Shown: one piece after another, positions 41,514 through 53,064 of the stretch
How the letters are laid out: every line of letters begins with the position of its first letter
Numbering within the stretch: position 1 is the stretch's first letter
Assembly: GCF_000158475.2 (NCBI RefSeq)
Contig: NZ_KI392031.1
Span: 1,291,596 to 1,355,595, forward strand
Reading direction: 5' to 3'
DNA from: Oxalobacter paraformigenes
GTDB lineage: Bacteria; Pseudomonadota; Gammaproteobacteria; Burkholderiales; Burkholderiaceae_D
DNA length: 64,000 nt
Program-made: the position numbers and the translations under genes
The notes under the pieces: generated by a model
What the model was told of the DNA's origin: nothing
Seen by the model: the letters and a program-made list of their open reading frames with translations, nothing else
Databases searched by the model: none

Positions 41514-41542
41514 TTGTCTTTTTTTTGTCTTTCAGTTAGAAT
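41514..41542 (+). promoter_or_regulatory. Candidate sigma-70 promoter of rpmB-rpmG
   Basis: TTGTCT (41514-41519) and TAGAAT (41537-41542) are separated by 17 bp, placing the transcription start about 20 bp before the ribosome site of rpmB. Confidence 0.6.
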
Positions 41543-41571
41543 CCCCTCTTCTGTTTTTTATGGAGGTTTTC

Positions 41572-41808
41572 ATGGCTCGTGTTTGCCAGGTGACGGGAAA
41601 AAAACCCATGTCAGGAAATACGGTTTCTCATGCCAATAACAAGTCGAGACGCCGTTTTATGCCGAATTTGCACTATCGCCGCTTTTTTGTCGAATCGGAA
41701 AACCGCTGGGTTTCCCTGCGTGTCTCCAATGCCGGGCTTCGGGTGATCGACAAGTTGGGGATCGAGGCCGTTCTGGCGGATTTGCGTGCTCGCGGTGAGA
41801 AGGTTTGA
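41572..41808 (+). CDS. rpmB: 50S ribosomal protein L28
   Basis: L28 is a small rRNA-binding protein of the large subunit. The ATG at 41572 gives [20 protein letters not shown] behind a perfect GGAGG; an in-frame ATG at 41560 overlaps that ribosome site. The 78-residue protein continues with [19 protein letters not shown] and ends [16 protein letters not shown], matching E. coli in length and order. rpmG follows 35 bp later. Confidence 0.98.
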   Translation: MARVCQVTGKKPMSGNTVSHANNKSRRRFMPNLHYRRFFVESENRWVSLRVSNAGLRVIDKLGIEAVLADLRARGEKV

Positions 41809-41843
41809 GCCGGTTGTCGGCTGTTTTTTGAGAGGTTTTTGTT

Positions 41844-42011
41844 ATGGCTAAGGCAGGTAGGGAAAAGATCAAGCTGGAATCCACTGCGGGTACCGGTCAT
41901 TTTTATACGACAACGAAGAACAAGCGGACAATGCCTGAGAAGATCGAGATTGTGAAGTTCGATCCCAAGGCAAGAAAGCATGTCCCTTACAAGGAAGCCA
42001 AGATCAAGTAA
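41844..42011 (+). CDS. rpmG: 50S ribosomal protein L33
   Basis: This short gene encodes 55 residues starting [20 protein letters not shown] and continuing [20 protein letters not shown] to the end PYKEAKIK. That is the standard L33 sequence and length. No cysteines are present, so this is the zinc-independent form, as in E. coli. GAGAGG precedes the ATG. It is the second gene of the rpmBG operon, followed by a terminator. Confidence 0.98.
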   Translation: MAKAGREKIKLESTAGTGHFYTTTKNKRTMPEKIEIVKFDPKARKHVPYKEAKIK

Positions 42012-42036
42012 ACCACGGTTTCCTTTTCTTCTCTGG

Positions 42037-42061
42037 AAAAGCCGGCTTCATGCTGGCTTTT
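42037..42061 (+). terminator. Terminator of rpmB-rpmG
   Basis: Arms 42037-42046 and 42052-42061 pair over 10 bp with one G-T wobble around TTCAT and end in TTTTC, 25 bp past the rpmG stop. The A run on the left could help stop moaD transcription from the other side. Confidence 0.8.
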
Positions 42062-42108
42062 CTATAGGTTCTTTCAAGTACTCCCGATCTTATGGGCAAC
42101 CGGCATAT

Positions 42109-42366
42109 TTATCCGCCCGTCACTGGCGGGAAAAAAGCCACTTCACACCCTTCTGTCAGAAGCGTATCCGGAGCAGCCATTTTCAGCTGGCAAGCCATCC
42201 GCAGACTGTTTCCTTCCGCCAGCGCCTCACGCCATATGGTTCCCCTGTCCATCAGGTAACCTCTGAGATCGTCAAGCGTTTTGACCCGATCGGGCAATAT
42301 AATTGATTCTTCGGAAATCCCTACTGCCTCGCGGATGCTGGCAAAATAACGCACTCTGATTTTCAT
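42109..42366 (-). CDS. moaD: Molybdopterin synthase sulfur-carrier subunit MoaD
   Basis: MoaD carries sulfur as a C-terminal thiocarboxylate to MoaE. The start MKIRVRYFASIREAVGISEE overlaps the moeA stop in an ATGA. The 85-residue ubiquitin-like protein ends in the required FFPPVTGG. It lies last in thrC-moeA-moaD; its partner moaE is 17 kb away on the same strand. Confidence 0.95.
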   Translation of the reverse strand: MKIRVRYFASIREAVGISEESIILPDRVKTLDDLRGYLMDRGTIWREALAEGNSLRMACQLKMAAPDTLLTEGCEVAFFPPVTGG

Positions 42367-43580
42367 CGGCCGAAAAATTCGCTGAAAGGAATGAATTTTA
42401 CCCGGTCTCCCGCCTTGATTGTCCGGCCGGGAGGATTGTCGATCAATCCATCTCCCCACACGATGGATGAGAGGACTCCTGACCCCTGATTGCCGAACAG
42501 TTCGGCTTCTCCCTCCCCGTTCAGTCTGGCACGCAGGAACTCGCGGCGTTCGTCGGGCCTGTCGTGTGAATTGGCAGCCCTGACCTGTACGGATTTCATC
42601 TCAACGTCTTGCACTCCCTGCATCCTGAGAATATAAGGCCGTACAAAAAGCAGAAAAGTCACAAAACCGGATACCGGATTACCCGGCAAACCGATAACGG
42701 GAACGCCCTTTTTGCCCGGGGAGGCCTTGCCGATCTCACCGTATACCAGCGGCTTTCCCGGTTTGACGGCGATTTTCCAGAAATGCAGCTTCCCTTCCCT
42801 TTCGATAGCGGTTTTGACATGGTCTTCCTCGCCGACCGAGACGCCACCGGACGTCAGAATCAGATCATGGCTATCCGCAGCACTTGCCAGTGCGGAACAG
42901 GTAGCGTGCAAATTGTCCGGAACTGTTTTGCCATCCGTTACCATGCAACCGAAATCTTCCAGCAAGGCCCGCAAGACATAATAGTTGGAATTGTAGATTT
43001 TTCCCGGTAAAAGCGGATTGCCGGGCATAAGCAGTTCATCCCCTGTCACCAGCAATGCCACTTTCGGTTTTCTCACGACCGGCAAACCGGTCAATCCGAC
43101 CGAAGCGGCCACACCGAGATGTTGCGCTCGCAAACGCGTGCCCGCATAAAGTACCGGCTCTCCTTTTTTCACCTCTTCGCCCGCCAGCCTGACCGAATCG
43201 CCTTTTTCCGGGAAACGCAGGAATTTCAGCTTGTCGCCTTCTGTCGAACACCATTCCTGCCGGATCACGGTATCCGCCCCTTCCGGCAAGGGCGCTCCGG
43301 TAAAGATGCGTGCGGCTTCGCTTTTTCCCAGTTTCACGCCTTGCCTGCCTGCGGGTATTCTTTGCCTGACCGTCAATACCGTATCAGTACCCTTCACATC
43401 GGCAAAACGAAAGGCATATCCATCCATTGCCGAATTGTCCGTATCGGGAACGGTTACAGTGGAATACTGCGTCGTTGCGAGAACACGGCCGTTTGCCGCG
43501 GAAAGGGAAACCCTTTCCGTCTCACGGATCGGCAACACACTGTCAAGCAGTCTGGAAATCGCTTCAGCAACTGTCAGCAT
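42363..43580 (-). CDS. moeA: Molybdopterin molybdenumtransferase MoeA
   Basis: MoeA inserts molybdate into adenylylated molybdopterin. The start at MLTVAEAISRLLDSVLPI aligns with the family; an ATG at 43601 would add seven residues (MASGKPI). About 405 residues. Motifs include VPDTDNSAMDGYAFRF (about 50-65), RIFTGAPLPEGADTVIRQE, the loop VGEEDHVK after ILTSGGVSVG, and VIGLPGNPVSGFVTFLLFV. Coupled to moaD by ATGA and 63 bp after thrC. Confidence 0.95.
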   Translation of the reverse strand: MLTVAEAISRLLDSVLPIRETERVSLSAANGRVLATTQYSTVTVPDTDNSAMDGYAFRFADVKGTDTVLTVRQRIPAGRQGVKLGKSEAARIFTGAPLPEGADTVIRQEWCSTEGDKLKFLRFPEKGDSVRLAGEEVKKGEPVLYAGTRLRAQHLGVAASVGLTGLPVVRKPKVALLVTGDELLMPGNPLLPGKIYNSNYYVLRALLEDFGCMVTDGKTVPDNLHATCSALASAADSHDLILTSGGVSVGEEDHVKTAIEREGKLHFWKIAVKPGKPLVYGEIGKASPGKKGVPVIGLPGNPVSGFVTFLLFVRPYILRMQGVQDVEMKSVQVRAANSHDRPDERREFLRARLNGEGEAELFGNQGSGVLSSIVWGDGLIDNPPGRTIKAGDRVKFIPFSEFFGR

Positions 43581-43643
43581 AATTGGTTTTCCACTTGCCA
43601 TTCCTGTCTGTCAAAGCCGCTTTCCGGTAATGCCGCACAGCCA

Positions 43644-45113
43644 TCAAAGTCCCGTTTTGCCGGCAATAAAGCGTTTGACTTTCCCGACGTCAACCGGCAT
43701 GACCGTAAAACGTTGCGGCAACTCTTCAATATTTTCAAAACCGGCCGGTCTTTCGGCATTTCGGCCCAGCGCTTCAAAAATCGCTTCATTGAACTTGGCT
43801 GCCTGAGCCGTTTCCAGCACGATCATCGGTACCCCTTGCCGCTGATGTTCCCGCGCCACTTTCATGCCATCCGCCGTATGCGTATCAATGGTAATGCCAT
43901 ATTCCTTTTCGGCAAAACGGATCGTTTCGATACGATCGGCATGCGTGGATTTACCCGACTCGAAGCCGTATTGCGCGACCTTTCCGAATTCGTCGCCATC
44001 GCTGCCGGGTTTTCCCGACAAATCGAAAAAGCCTTTTGTCTCGATTTGCCTGAAAAGACGATTGACCCGCTCGCCATCTCCGCCAAGCAAATCGTAAACA
44101 AACCGTTCGAAATTGGACGCCTTGGAAATATCCATTGAGGGGCTACTCGTGTGCCAGGTTTCAGCCGACTTGCGGACACGGTAAACGCCAGTTCTGAAAA
44201 ACTCGTCTAAGACATCGTTTTCATTCGTTGCCACCACAAGCCGGTCAATCGGCAATCCCATCATGCGGGCGATATGTCCGGCACAGATATTGCCGAAATT
44301 GCCTGACGGCACAGTAAACGATACTTTTTGCGTACTGTTTTCCGTAGCCAGCAAATAGGCGCGGAAATAATAAACGACCTGTGCGACAACACGCGCCCAG
44401 TTGATTGAATTGACCGTTCCGATTTTCTGGCGCCCCTTGTATTCCAGATCGTTCGAGACCGCTTTCACGATATCCTGACAATCGTCGAAAACCCCTTCAA
44501 TAGCAATATTGAAAATATTGGGATCCGGCAAACTGAACATCTGCGCTGTCTGGAAAGCGCTCATCTTCCGGTAGGGAGAGAGCATGAAAACCCGGATACC
44601 GGTCTTTCCCCTCATCGCATACTCGGCCGCACTGCCCGTGTCTCCCGATGTGGCTCCCAGAATATTGAGTTCGGCATTCTGTCGGCCCAGTTCGTACTCG
44701 AAAAGATTGCCCAGCAACTGCATGGCCATATCCTTGAATGCCAGAGTCGGGCCGTTGGACAAGCCCAGAAGCAGCAGTTTTTTGCCGTCCTTCTCTTCCA
44801 GCCAACGCAAGGGCGTGATGGCGTCCGGCGCTTCATCGGCGCGTACATTTCTGTAAACCTGCGGGGTATACGTTTTTTCAACCAGTTTTCTCAGATCGTC
44901 TTCCGGAATGTCGTCCGCAAATTTCCTCAGAATTTCGAAAGCCAGCCCGGCATAAGACAGCGAACGCCATGAATCCAGTTCTTCCCGAGACACGACCGGA
45001 TAGGACTGCGGCATGTAAAGACCGCCATCCGGGGCCAGACCTTCCAGCAGAATCTGTGAAAAAGAACGTTTTGCGCCGTTCTTGTCCGCGGCGCGAGTCG
45101 ATACGTATTGCAT
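43644..45113 (-). CDS. thrC: Threonine synthase
   Basis: ThrC converts O-phosphohomoserine to threonine with PLP. The start MQYVSTRAADKNGAKRSFSQ is chosen by homology; no strong ribosome site is visible and a longer frame starts at 45206. The 489-residue protein has the Schiff-base lysine in GPTLAFKDMAMQLLGNLFEY and the phosphate loop ATSGDTGSAAEYAM, followed by VPSGNFGNICAGHIA. This is the long, gram-negative ThrC type. The upstream pathway gene hom is 31 kb distant. Confidence 0.96.
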   Translation of the reverse strand: MQYVSTRAADKNGAKRSFSQILLEGLAPDGGLYMPQSYPVVSREELDSWRSLSYAGLAFEILRKFADDIPEDDLRKLVEKTYTPQVYRNVRADEAPDAITPLRWLEEKDGKKLLLLGLSNGPTLAFKDMAMQLLGNLFEYELGRQNAELNILGATSGDTGSAAEYAMRGKTGIRVFMLSPYRKMSAFQTAQMFSLPDPNIFNIAIEGVFDDCQDIVKAVSNDLEYKGRQKIGTVNSINWARVVAQVVYYFRAYLLATENSTQKVSFTVPSGNFGNICAGHIARMMGLPIDRLVVATNENDVLDEFFRTGVYRVRKSAETWHTSSPSMDISKASNFERFVYDLLGGDGERVNRLFRQIETKGFFDLSGKPGSDGDEFGKVAQYGFESGKSTHADRIETIRFAEKEYGITIDTHTADGMKVAREHQRQGVPMIVLETAQAAKFNEAIFEALGRNAERPAGFENIEELPQRFTVMPVDVGKVKRFIAGKTGL

Positions 45114-45343
45114 ACGAAGCATTTCAGAAAATGAGGGATTGAACACAACCGGAACAGGAACTTTGCCGTTTCTGGGCGAACATAACGACGCCATCCAGTT
45201 CAACAAGGCCTAATATTGTAACCAAATTCCGTTTCGATAGATATTTATGGAATAAAATGGCACGTTTTTTAAACAATAGCCCCAACAAAACGTTGAAAAA
45301 GGTCTATCCTATTTCCATTAACAGTTTTTCCTGAAACAAAATC

Positions 45344-46957
45344 ATGTCTCCCAAAGTCGCTATCGCTCAAATCAACAGTACCGTCGGGGATTTATCCGGC
45401 AACCGGGCCCGTATCGCGCAGTTCGCCCGCGAAGCGGCCGCGAAAGGAGCTGATATCGTGCTGACTCCGGAACTGTCGCTAACCGGTTATCCGCCTGAGG
45501 ACCTCCTCCTGCAACACAGTTTCCATTCCGCAACCCGGCTTGAACTGGACAGGCTGAAAAACGAACTGGCCGATCTGGACAATGTGCATGTCCTTGTCGG
45601 CCATCACTGCATCCGGGACGGCCTTTGCTATAACGCCTGTTCCATTCTGGCAAACGGTTCCATTATCGGAACGTATTTCAAGCAGGAATTGCCGAACTAT
45701 ACGGTTTTCGACGAAAAACGCTATTTCACTCCCGGCACGGAACCCCTTGTTTTCCATGTCAAGGGCGTTTCTTTCGGCGTTACCATCTGCGAGGATATCT
45801 GGTTCCCCGAACCGGCGGAGCGGACACGGGCAGCCGGAGCCGACGTCTTGCTGATCATGAACAGTTCGCCCTATCACATGGGAAAAATGCATCAGCGTCC
45901 GGTCATTGTCCGTCAAAATGTCATCCATCACGGATTGGCAGCCCTTTACGTCAATCTGGTGGGCGGTCAGGATGAACTGATCTTCGACGGTTGTTCGTTC
46001 GCCATGAACCGGGATGGAAAAGTCTGTGTCCAGCTGAAACAGTGTGAAGAAGACATGGAAATCGTCTCCTTTGAAAACGGCAATCCGGTCAACGGCCGCA
46101 TGGAAGAGCATCCCACCGTTGAAAAAGAAGTTTATCGGGCGCTTGTTCTGGGTGTCAGGGATTACGTGAACAAGAACGGTTTTCCCGGCGTCATCATCGG
46201 CCTGTCTGGCGGCGTTGACTCAGCGCTCGTACTGGCCATTGCCGTTGATGCCCTGGGCCCTGAAAAAGTCCGTACCATCATGATGCCCTCTCCCTATACA
46301 AGCGAAATTTCCCGCATTGATGCGAGCGACATGGCTGCCCGGATGAAAGTCAGCTACGATGAAATTCCCATCACGGACTGCTTCTCGTCTTTTCTGCAAA
46401 CACTGGCGCCCCAGTTCGCCAATCTGCCGGAAGATTCCACCGAAGAAAATCTGCAAGCCCGCATTCGGGGAACGCTTTTGATGGCGCTCTCCAACAAATT
46501 CGGCTCTATCGTTTTAACCACAGGCAACAAAAGCGAAATGGCGGTCGGCTACTGTACGCTTTATGGCGACATGGCCGGAGGATTCGCTGTCATCAAGGAC
46601 ATCTACAAAACACTTGTTTACCGCCTTTGCCGTTACCGCAACACGATTTCGGATGTTATACCGGAACGGATGCTGACCCGCGCGCCAACTGCCGAACTGA
46701 AACCCAACCAGTTCGATCAGGATACTCTTCCCCCTTATGAAGTGCTGGACGCCATCGTCAAAATGTTCATGGAAGAGAATAAAAGCGTCAACGAAATCGT
46801 CCGGAACGGATACAGCCATATCGTTGTGGAACGCATCGTTCGGCTCATGCGAATCAATGAATACAAACGCCGTCAGGCGCCCATCGGCATCCGCATTACC
46901 CCGAGAGGTTTCGGCCGGGACTGGAGATGTCCTATCACGTCGAAATTTCGCGATTGA
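45344..46957 (+). CDS. nadE: Glutamine-dependent NAD+ synthetase
   Basis: NadE makes NAD from nicotinate adenine dinucleotide, the last step of the pathway. The 537-residue protein fuses two domains. A nitrilase-type glutaminase (1-250) has the catalytic Glu in LTPELSLTGYPPEDLLL, Lys in the FKQELPNY region and Cys in GVTICEDIWFPEP (about 147). The synthetase part has the P-loop [15 protein letters not shown] near 285 and TTGNKSEMAVGYCTLYGD. This glutamine-using form has its own ammonia source, unlike the short E. coli NadE. glnB follows after 73 bp. Confidence 0.97.
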   Translation: MSPKVAIAQINSTVGDLSGNRARIAQFAREAAAKGADIVLTPELSLTGYPPEDLLLQHSFHSATRLELDRLKNELADLDNVHVLVGHHCIRDGLCYNACSILANGSIIGTYFKQELPNYTVFDEKRYFTPGTEPLVFHVKGVSFGVTICEDIWFPEPAERTRAAGADVLLIMNSSPYHMGKMHQRPVIVRQNVIHHGLAALYVNLVGGQDELIFDGCSFAMNRDGKVCVQLKQCEEDMEIVSFENGNPVNGRMEEHPTVEKEVYRALVLGVRDYVNKNGFPGVIIGLSGGVDSALVLAIAVDALGPEKVRTIMMPSPYTSEISRIDASDMAARMKVSYDEIPITDCFSSFLQTLAPQFANLPEDSTEENLQARIRGTLLMALSNKFGSIVLTTGNKSEMAVGYCTLYGDMAGGFAVIKDIYKTLVYRLCRYRNTISDVIPERMLTRAPTAELKPNQFDQDTLPPYEVLDAIVKMFMEENKSVNEIVRNGYSHIVVERIVRLMRINEYKRRQAPIGIRITPRGFGRDWRCPITSKFRD

Positions 46958-46973
46958 AAGGGAAATGTTTTAA

Positions 46974-47369
<396 letters not shown>

Positions 47370-47438
47370 TCCGGATTTCCGCCCAGTCTGAAAACCGGTT
47401 GACTGGGCCCGGTTACCGGCACAGGACACACCCATAAG

Positions 47439-47465
47439 GCAACGGCACGCAACCGTTGCTTTTTT
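47439..47465 (+). terminator. Terminator after glnB
   Basis: A 7-bp stem (47439-47445, 47453-47459) around a 7-nt loop is followed directly by six T. It abuts the stop codon of the convergent GNAT gene. Confidence 0.85.
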
Positions 47466-48049
47466 CAATTCAGGCGCTTTTTGAAAATATACGTTTCCAG
47501 ACAACCGGTCTCAGACAAGGCGTTGTTTTCAAACCGTTCGAGTATCTCGAAACCGTTTTTCCCGTAATACTGGACGTTACACGTCGCATCTGCCCAGAGA
47601 AAAAGATTTCCGACACCGCTTTTTCGGCAAATACTTTCCAGATTTTGCAAAAGCACACGTCCTGTCCCGCCGACACGGCTCATGAAAAGCCCCATCTGGA
47701 CATCGCATTCCCCCATGATTTTTTTCACGGCGTCGCCGTTCCTGTCCAGATAAGACCGGTACTCCCGTGCAATTTTTCTTTTCTCAGGCGAAAAAAACGA
47801 AAGGCCGCGCTCGAACCAGCGGTCGCAATCATTGGTATCCTTTTTGAATCCGGCAAGCAAAAAAGCGGCCAATCTCCCGGCTGCGATACTGAAGGAATAA
47901 TGACGGTTCACATCGTAATAACGCACCAGATATTCATGTATGAAACGGTTTAAAGCGGGGTCTGTCCTGCCAAGCTCATAAGACCATACGTCGTAAGCCA
48001 TTTGTCCGGCTTCTTCAATGTCTTCTTCCCGAAACGCTCTGATTCCCAT
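47465..48049 (-). CDS. GNAT-type N-acetyltransferase
   Basis: The 194-residue protein starts MGIRAFREEDIEEAGQMAYD behind GGGG and has an overall GNAT shape. A first strand and helix with the R-x-F-x-x-x-D pattern come first. The central part is FLLAGFKKDTND. The last part, SGVGNLFLWADATCNVQYYGKNGFEILERF (about 148-177), carries the typical Y-Y-x-K-x-G-F motif. The pyrophosphate loop (RVGGTGRVLLQNLE) is a looser match than usual. The substrate is unknown. It converges with nadE-glnB. Confidence 0.72.
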   Translation of the reverse strand: MGIRAFREEDIEEAGQMAYDVWSYELGRTDPALNRFIHEYLVRYYDVNRHYSFSIAAGRLAAFLLAGFKKDTNDCDRWFERGLSFFSPEKRKIAREYRSYLDRNGDAVKKIMGECDVQMGLFMSRVGGTGRVLLQNLESICRKSGVGNLFLWADATCNVQYYGKNGFEILERFENNALSETGCLETYIFKKRLN

Positions 48050-48237
48050 ACACCCCGCTATTGACACGGCCTGCCGCAAAACAGGTATGCCGACTGAAAA
48101 AAACATGAAATTCGAAAGAATAATCCGGGAAAAAAGAACGGCTTTCCGCGTGGCATTGCGGTTTCACGTCCTGATTTTCCCGCAATCACAGAAATACGGC
48201 TATTCCGTCCAGACCGGACGAATCCGGCGGCAACCGC

Positions 48238-48675
48238 TCATTTCCGGCTTTCGGCCAGAAGCTTCGTCGCTTCCGCATGTTGCTCCGGCGTCATAACCGT
48301 CCACATGTTTTTCGCGCCGGTAGCGGCCATCTGATATCCCTGTCCGGCCGCCAGACTGTACCACTTGTATGCCTGAACCGGATCGGCACGCATTCCCAGT
48401 CCCAGTTCATACATTCTGCCCAGCATGTACTGCGCACGCATATGCCCTTTTTCCGCAGCCCGTTTCATCCACATGCCGCAGATCTGGTCGTCCTGATCGA
48501 TACTGCTGCCGGCACAATACATTTCGGCAACCTTTACCATCGATTCCACATCGCCTTTTTCCGCTTCGGAAGTCAATCTGGCAGCCGTTTCCTGCCCTGT
48601 GGAACAAGCCGCCAGCACACCGGCAGACACGACAGCCAGCCCCAGGGGAAGCGCTTTTTTGAAAAAAGAAAACAT
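48238..48675 (-). CDS. Sel1-repeat lipoprotein
   Basis: A 145-residue lipoprotein with a signal peptide ending in the lipobox LAAC (Cys24), so it should be anchored in a membrane facing the periplasm. Two Sel1-like repeats follow: GDVESMVKVAEMYCAGSSID (about 41-60) and GHMRAQYMLGRMYELGLGMR with AYKWYSLAAGQGY (about 76-114). Function is unknown; Sel1 proteins usually act through protein-protein contacts. It is a single gene between the GNAT and Smr genes. Confidence 0.82.
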   Translation of the reverse strand: MFSFFKKALPLGLAVVSAGVLAACSTGQETAARLTSEAEKGDVESMVKVAEMYCAGSSIDQDDQICGMWMKRAAEKGHMRAQYMLGRMYELGLGMRADPVQAYKWYSLAAGQGYQMAATGAKNMWTVMTPEQHAEATKLLAESRK

Positions 48676-48770
48676 GAAGACCTCTATATGGAAAAAGATG
48701 GCAAAATCATCCGGATTTCAACTCATGGATGTAAAGTATAGCGGCATAAAAGGTTTTATTCCAGCGACAC

Positions 48771-49412
48771 CTAGCGCCCTTTCAGCAGAACGACAACCGC
48801 CCCCGATCCGCCGTCTGCGGGTTTTGCCTGACAAAAAGCGATGACATCCAGACGCTGTACCAGCCACTTGTGAACCAGCTTTTTCAGAACCGGCTCATTA
48901 TTGACGGAACCCAGGCCCTTGCCGTGAACGATACGCACACACCGTATGCCGCGAATGGCGGCCTGCCGCAGGAACTCGACCATCATTTCTCTGGCCTCAT
49001 CCCTGCGCATGCCGTGAAGATCAAGCTGATCCTGAATGACCCAGTGACCGCGACGCAATTTGCGAACGACATCGGGGCCGATACCGTTTCGCGCGTAACT
49101 TAACGCTTCATCGGTTTCCAGCAGGCTCTCCACACTGAATTCATCCGACAGGGATTCGCACAAGGCCTGTTTTTCATCGGCAATCCGCTGGGCAGGAATG
49201 GGCTTGGGCGAAGAAAAAACCGGTTCAATCCGGTCTTTCGCATTCAGCGGCATCACATCGCCGACCGCTTTCAGAAAAAGTTCACGGTCGGAAATCGCCT
49301 GTCTTTCGGCCTTTTTCCGCGCTTCTTCCTGCTTTCTCCGGTCTTCATTGACCTGTTTCACCGCCTTTTTCAGTGTCCTGAAATCGGAAATTTTCTTTGA
49401 TGAAGAAGCCAT
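48771..49412 (-). CDS. Smr-domain endonuclease-like protein
   Basis: The 213-residue protein has a charged helical N-terminus (about 1-50, DFRTLKKAVKQVNEDRRKQEEARKK split over coiled-coil-like sequence). A C-terminal Smr domain follows with DQLDLHGMRRDEAREMMVEFL (about 130-150) and CVRIVHGKGLGS. The LDLHG and HGKG motifs are the known Smr active-site residues. Stand-alone Smr proteins such as SmrB cut mRNA at collided ribosomes in E. coli; that role is possible here by family. The stop is 12 bp before the trxB stop region on the same strand, trxB lying upstream. Confidence 0.9.
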   Translation of the reverse strand: MASSSKKISDFRTLKKAVKQVNEDRRKQEEARKKAERQAISDRELFLKAVGDVMPLNAKDRIEPVFSSPKPIPAQRIADEKQALCESLSDEFSVESLLETDEALSYARNGIGPDVVRKLRRGHWVIQDQLDLHGMRRDEAREMMVEFLRQAAIRGIRCVRIVHGKGLGSVNNEPVLKKLVHKWLVQRLDVIAFCQAKPADGGSGAVVVLLKGR

Positions 49413-49424
49413 AACCGTCCACCG

Positions 49425-50411
<987 letters not shown>

Positions 50412-50672
50412 TTATCGCAAACCGTTTCGTACCGGCCGGAATAAAACGGAAAACGGCCAGATATTTTTATCTGTCCCGCCAAAACTTGTTAAGATTATAG
50501 TCGAAAGCGCCGGGGCGAGAAGCCTGTACGTCAGAACAAATACACTTTGCTGTCAAATGTCAGTCCGCTTGTCCGTTGACACATTGGGCCATTATTCAAA
50601 GTCGAATACAATAATCGTATCCCGCCTCTTTTGGGGGAACCGCAAGTAAAAAGATTTTATCGTTACGGATTC

Positions 50673-53000
50673 ATGAGCAAAAACATGTCGAGCTATGACA
50701 GAAAAAAACAGGATGTGAAACCTGCCACACCGAGCCGTTCCACCCGGCTGGTGACAGAAGCGGGATGGTTTGTCCTGATTGCCGTAACCGTTTATTTTTT
50801 CCTGATTTTCCTGACTTTCGACAAGGCCGATCCCGGCTGGTCCCATGCCAATCAGGTAACCGGCATTTCCAATCTCGGAGGCCGTATCGGCGCCTGGATT
50901 TCCGATCTCCTGTTCTTTACCTTTGGTCTGTCGGCATGGTGGCTCGTTCTCTGGATGCTGAAAGCGGTCTGGAACGGTTACCGCCGGATATCCCGCCTGC
51001 TTTTGCTTCAGGAAGAACCCGAACCGTCCTGGCTGCGCGACAAAATTCTCAAAAATGCCGGTTTTGTCGTCCTGCTCGTTTCAAGTTCCGGGGTCGAATA
51101 CCTCCGCATGTACAATATGAAAGCCCAGCTGCCCGGCATACCCGGCGGCGTTATCGGCGAAATTGCAGGCAAAACGACCCAGCACTATCTCGGCTTTACC
51201 TGCGGCACGCTGCTGCTCGTTTTGCTGTGCGCAGTGGGTTTCAGTCTTTTTCTCCAGATGTCCTGGCTTCAGCTGGCCGAACGGATCGGCGCTTTCATCG
51301 AGGGTATGTTCAATTTCGGCAAACGGATTTACACGATCCGCGAAGACCGCAAGATCGGTCAGGCCGCCACGGTAAAACGCGAGGAAAGCGTCATACAGGA
51401 AAAAGCGAAGGCGACTGAAGCGCCCCCCATGCGTATCGAACCGCAAATCACGGAAGTGCCGAAATCCGAACGTGCCGAAAAGGAAAGACAGGTCGTCCTT
51501 TTCAACGATCTGCACGATTCCGAATTGCCTCCCCTGTCCCTTCTTGACCCTGTTCCGGCCAAACAGGATACCGTCAGCGTGGAAACCCTTGAATTCACCA
51601 GTCGCTTAATCGAGAAGAAACTGTCGGACTTCGGCGTCAGCGTCCGGGTTGTGGCAGCCTATCCCGGTCCCGTCGTTACCCGGTATGAAATCGAACCGGC
51701 CACTGGTGTCAAGGGAAGCACTATCGTCAATCTGGCCCGCGATCTGGCCCGTTCGCTTTCCCTGGTGTCCATCCGCGTCATCGAAACCATTCCCGGCAAA
51801 AACTATATGGCGCTTGAACTGCCGAACACCAAACGCCAGATCGTCCGCCTGACTGAAATTCTGAGCTCCAAGGTTTACAGCGATGCTTCATCGAATCTGA
51901 CCATTGCGCTTGGCAAGGACATTGCAGGCAATCCGGTCGTTGCCGATCTGGCACGAATGCCACACCTGCTGATCGCCGGCACAACCGGCTCCGGCAAATC
52001 CGTTGGCATCAACGCAACCATTCTGTCCCTGCTTTACAAGGCCGACCCCAATCAGGTCAGGCTTATCCTGATCGACCCGAAAATGCTGGAATTGTCCATT
52101 TACGAAGGCATCCCTCACCTGCTGGCGCCTGTTGTCACCGACATGCGGCAGGCGGCCCATGCCCTGAACTGGGCCGTGGCGGAAATGGAAAAACGCTACA
52201 AACTGATGTCGCATCTGGGCGTACGCAATCTGGCCGGTTACAACAACCGCATTGCCGACGCGGAAAAGAAGGAAGAAAAAATCCCGAACCCGTTTTCCAT
52301 CACGCCGGACGCGCCGGAACCGTTGGAAAGAATGCCCCAGATCGTCATTATCATCGACGAATTCGCCGATCTGATGATGGTCGTCGGCAAGAAGGTGGAA
52401 GAACTGATTGCGCGCATTGCACAGAAAGCGCGTGCTGCCGGCATCCATCTGATTCTGGCGACACAGCGCCCTTCAGTCGATGTCATTACCGGCCTGATCA
52501 AGGCCAATATTCCGACCCGTATCGCTTTTCAGGTCAGCAGCAAGATCGATTCGCGGACTATTCTGGACCAGATGGGCGCCGAAACCCTGCTGGGGCTGGG
52601 CGACATGCTGTATCTGCCGCCGGGAACGGGACTACCCAACCGTGTTCACGGCGCTTTCGTTTCGGACGATGAAGTCCATCGTGTCGTCTCTTTCCTGAAA
52701 GAACACGGCAAAGCCGATTATATCGACGGCATTCTCGAAGGAGGCACACTGGAAGACGACGCTGCCGGTTTGAGCGGCGAACAGACGGCAGACGGCGAAT
52801 CGGATGCGCTGTACGATGAAGCGGTCGCCATTGTGCTGAAAAACCGCCGCGCCTCCATTTCACTGGTCCAGCGCCATTTGCGCATCGGGTACAACCGGGC
52901 GGCCCGCCTGCTGGAACAGATGGAAAAAAGCGGGCTCGTTTCTCCCATGCAGAGCAACGGCAACCGTGAAATTCTAGTGCCGGCATCCGCTCATGAATGA
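50673..53000 (+). CDS. ftsK: DNA translocase FtsK
   Basis: FtsK anchors at the septum and pumps chromosome ends apart toward XerCD/dif. The likely start is [20 protein letters not shown]; the frame is open further upstream but without a conserved start. About 775 residues: four hydrophobic segments in the first 220, a short linker, then the motor. Walker A is [19 protein letters not shown] near 435, Walker B is [17 protein letters not shown] near 560, and [14 protein letters not shown] follows. A C-terminal winged-helix gamma domain has [20 protein letters not shown]. This is the short-linker type. lolA lies 64 bp after. Confidence 0.97.
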   Translation: MSKNMSSYDRKKQDVKPATPSRSTRLVTEAGWFVLIAVTVYFFLIFLTFDKADPGWSHANQVTGISNLGGRIGAWISDLLFFTFGLSAWWLVLWMLKAVWNGYRRISRLLLLQEEPEPSWLRDKILKNAGFVVLLVSSSGVEYLRMYNMKAQLPGIPGGVIGEIAGKTTQHYLGFTCGTLLLVLLCAVGFSLFLQMSWLQLAERIGAFIEGMFNFGKRIYTIREDRKIGQAATVKREESVIQEKAKATEAPPMRIEPQITEVPKSERAEKERQVVLFNDLHDSELPPLSLLDPVPAKQDTVSVETLEFTSRLIEKKLSDFGVSVRVVAAYPGPVVTRYEIEPATGVKGSTIVNLARDLARSLSLVSIRVIETIPGKNYMALELPNTKRQIVRLTEILSSKVYSDASSNLTIALGKDIAGNPVVADLARMPHLLIAGTTGSGKSVGINATILSLLYKADPNQVRLILIDPKMLELSIYEGIPHLLAPVVTDMRQAAHALNWAVAEMEKRYKLMSHLGVRNLAGYNNRIADAEKKEEKIPNPFSITPDAPEPLERMPQIVIIIDEFADLMMVVGKKVEELIARIAQKARAAGIHLILATQRPSVDVITGLIKANIPTRIAFQVSSKIDSRTILDQMGAETLLGLGDMLYLPPGTGLPNRVHGAFVSDDEVHRVVSFLKEHGKADYIDGILEGGTLEDDAAGLSGEQTADGESDALYDEAVAIVLKNRRASISLVQRHLRIGYNRAARLLEQMEKSGLVSPMQSNGNREILVPASAHE

Positions 53001-53064
53001 CATTTCCGAACCGGAACGCTTCTTTCCGGTCAAACCGTCATTGAACCCAACCTTTGAAAACATC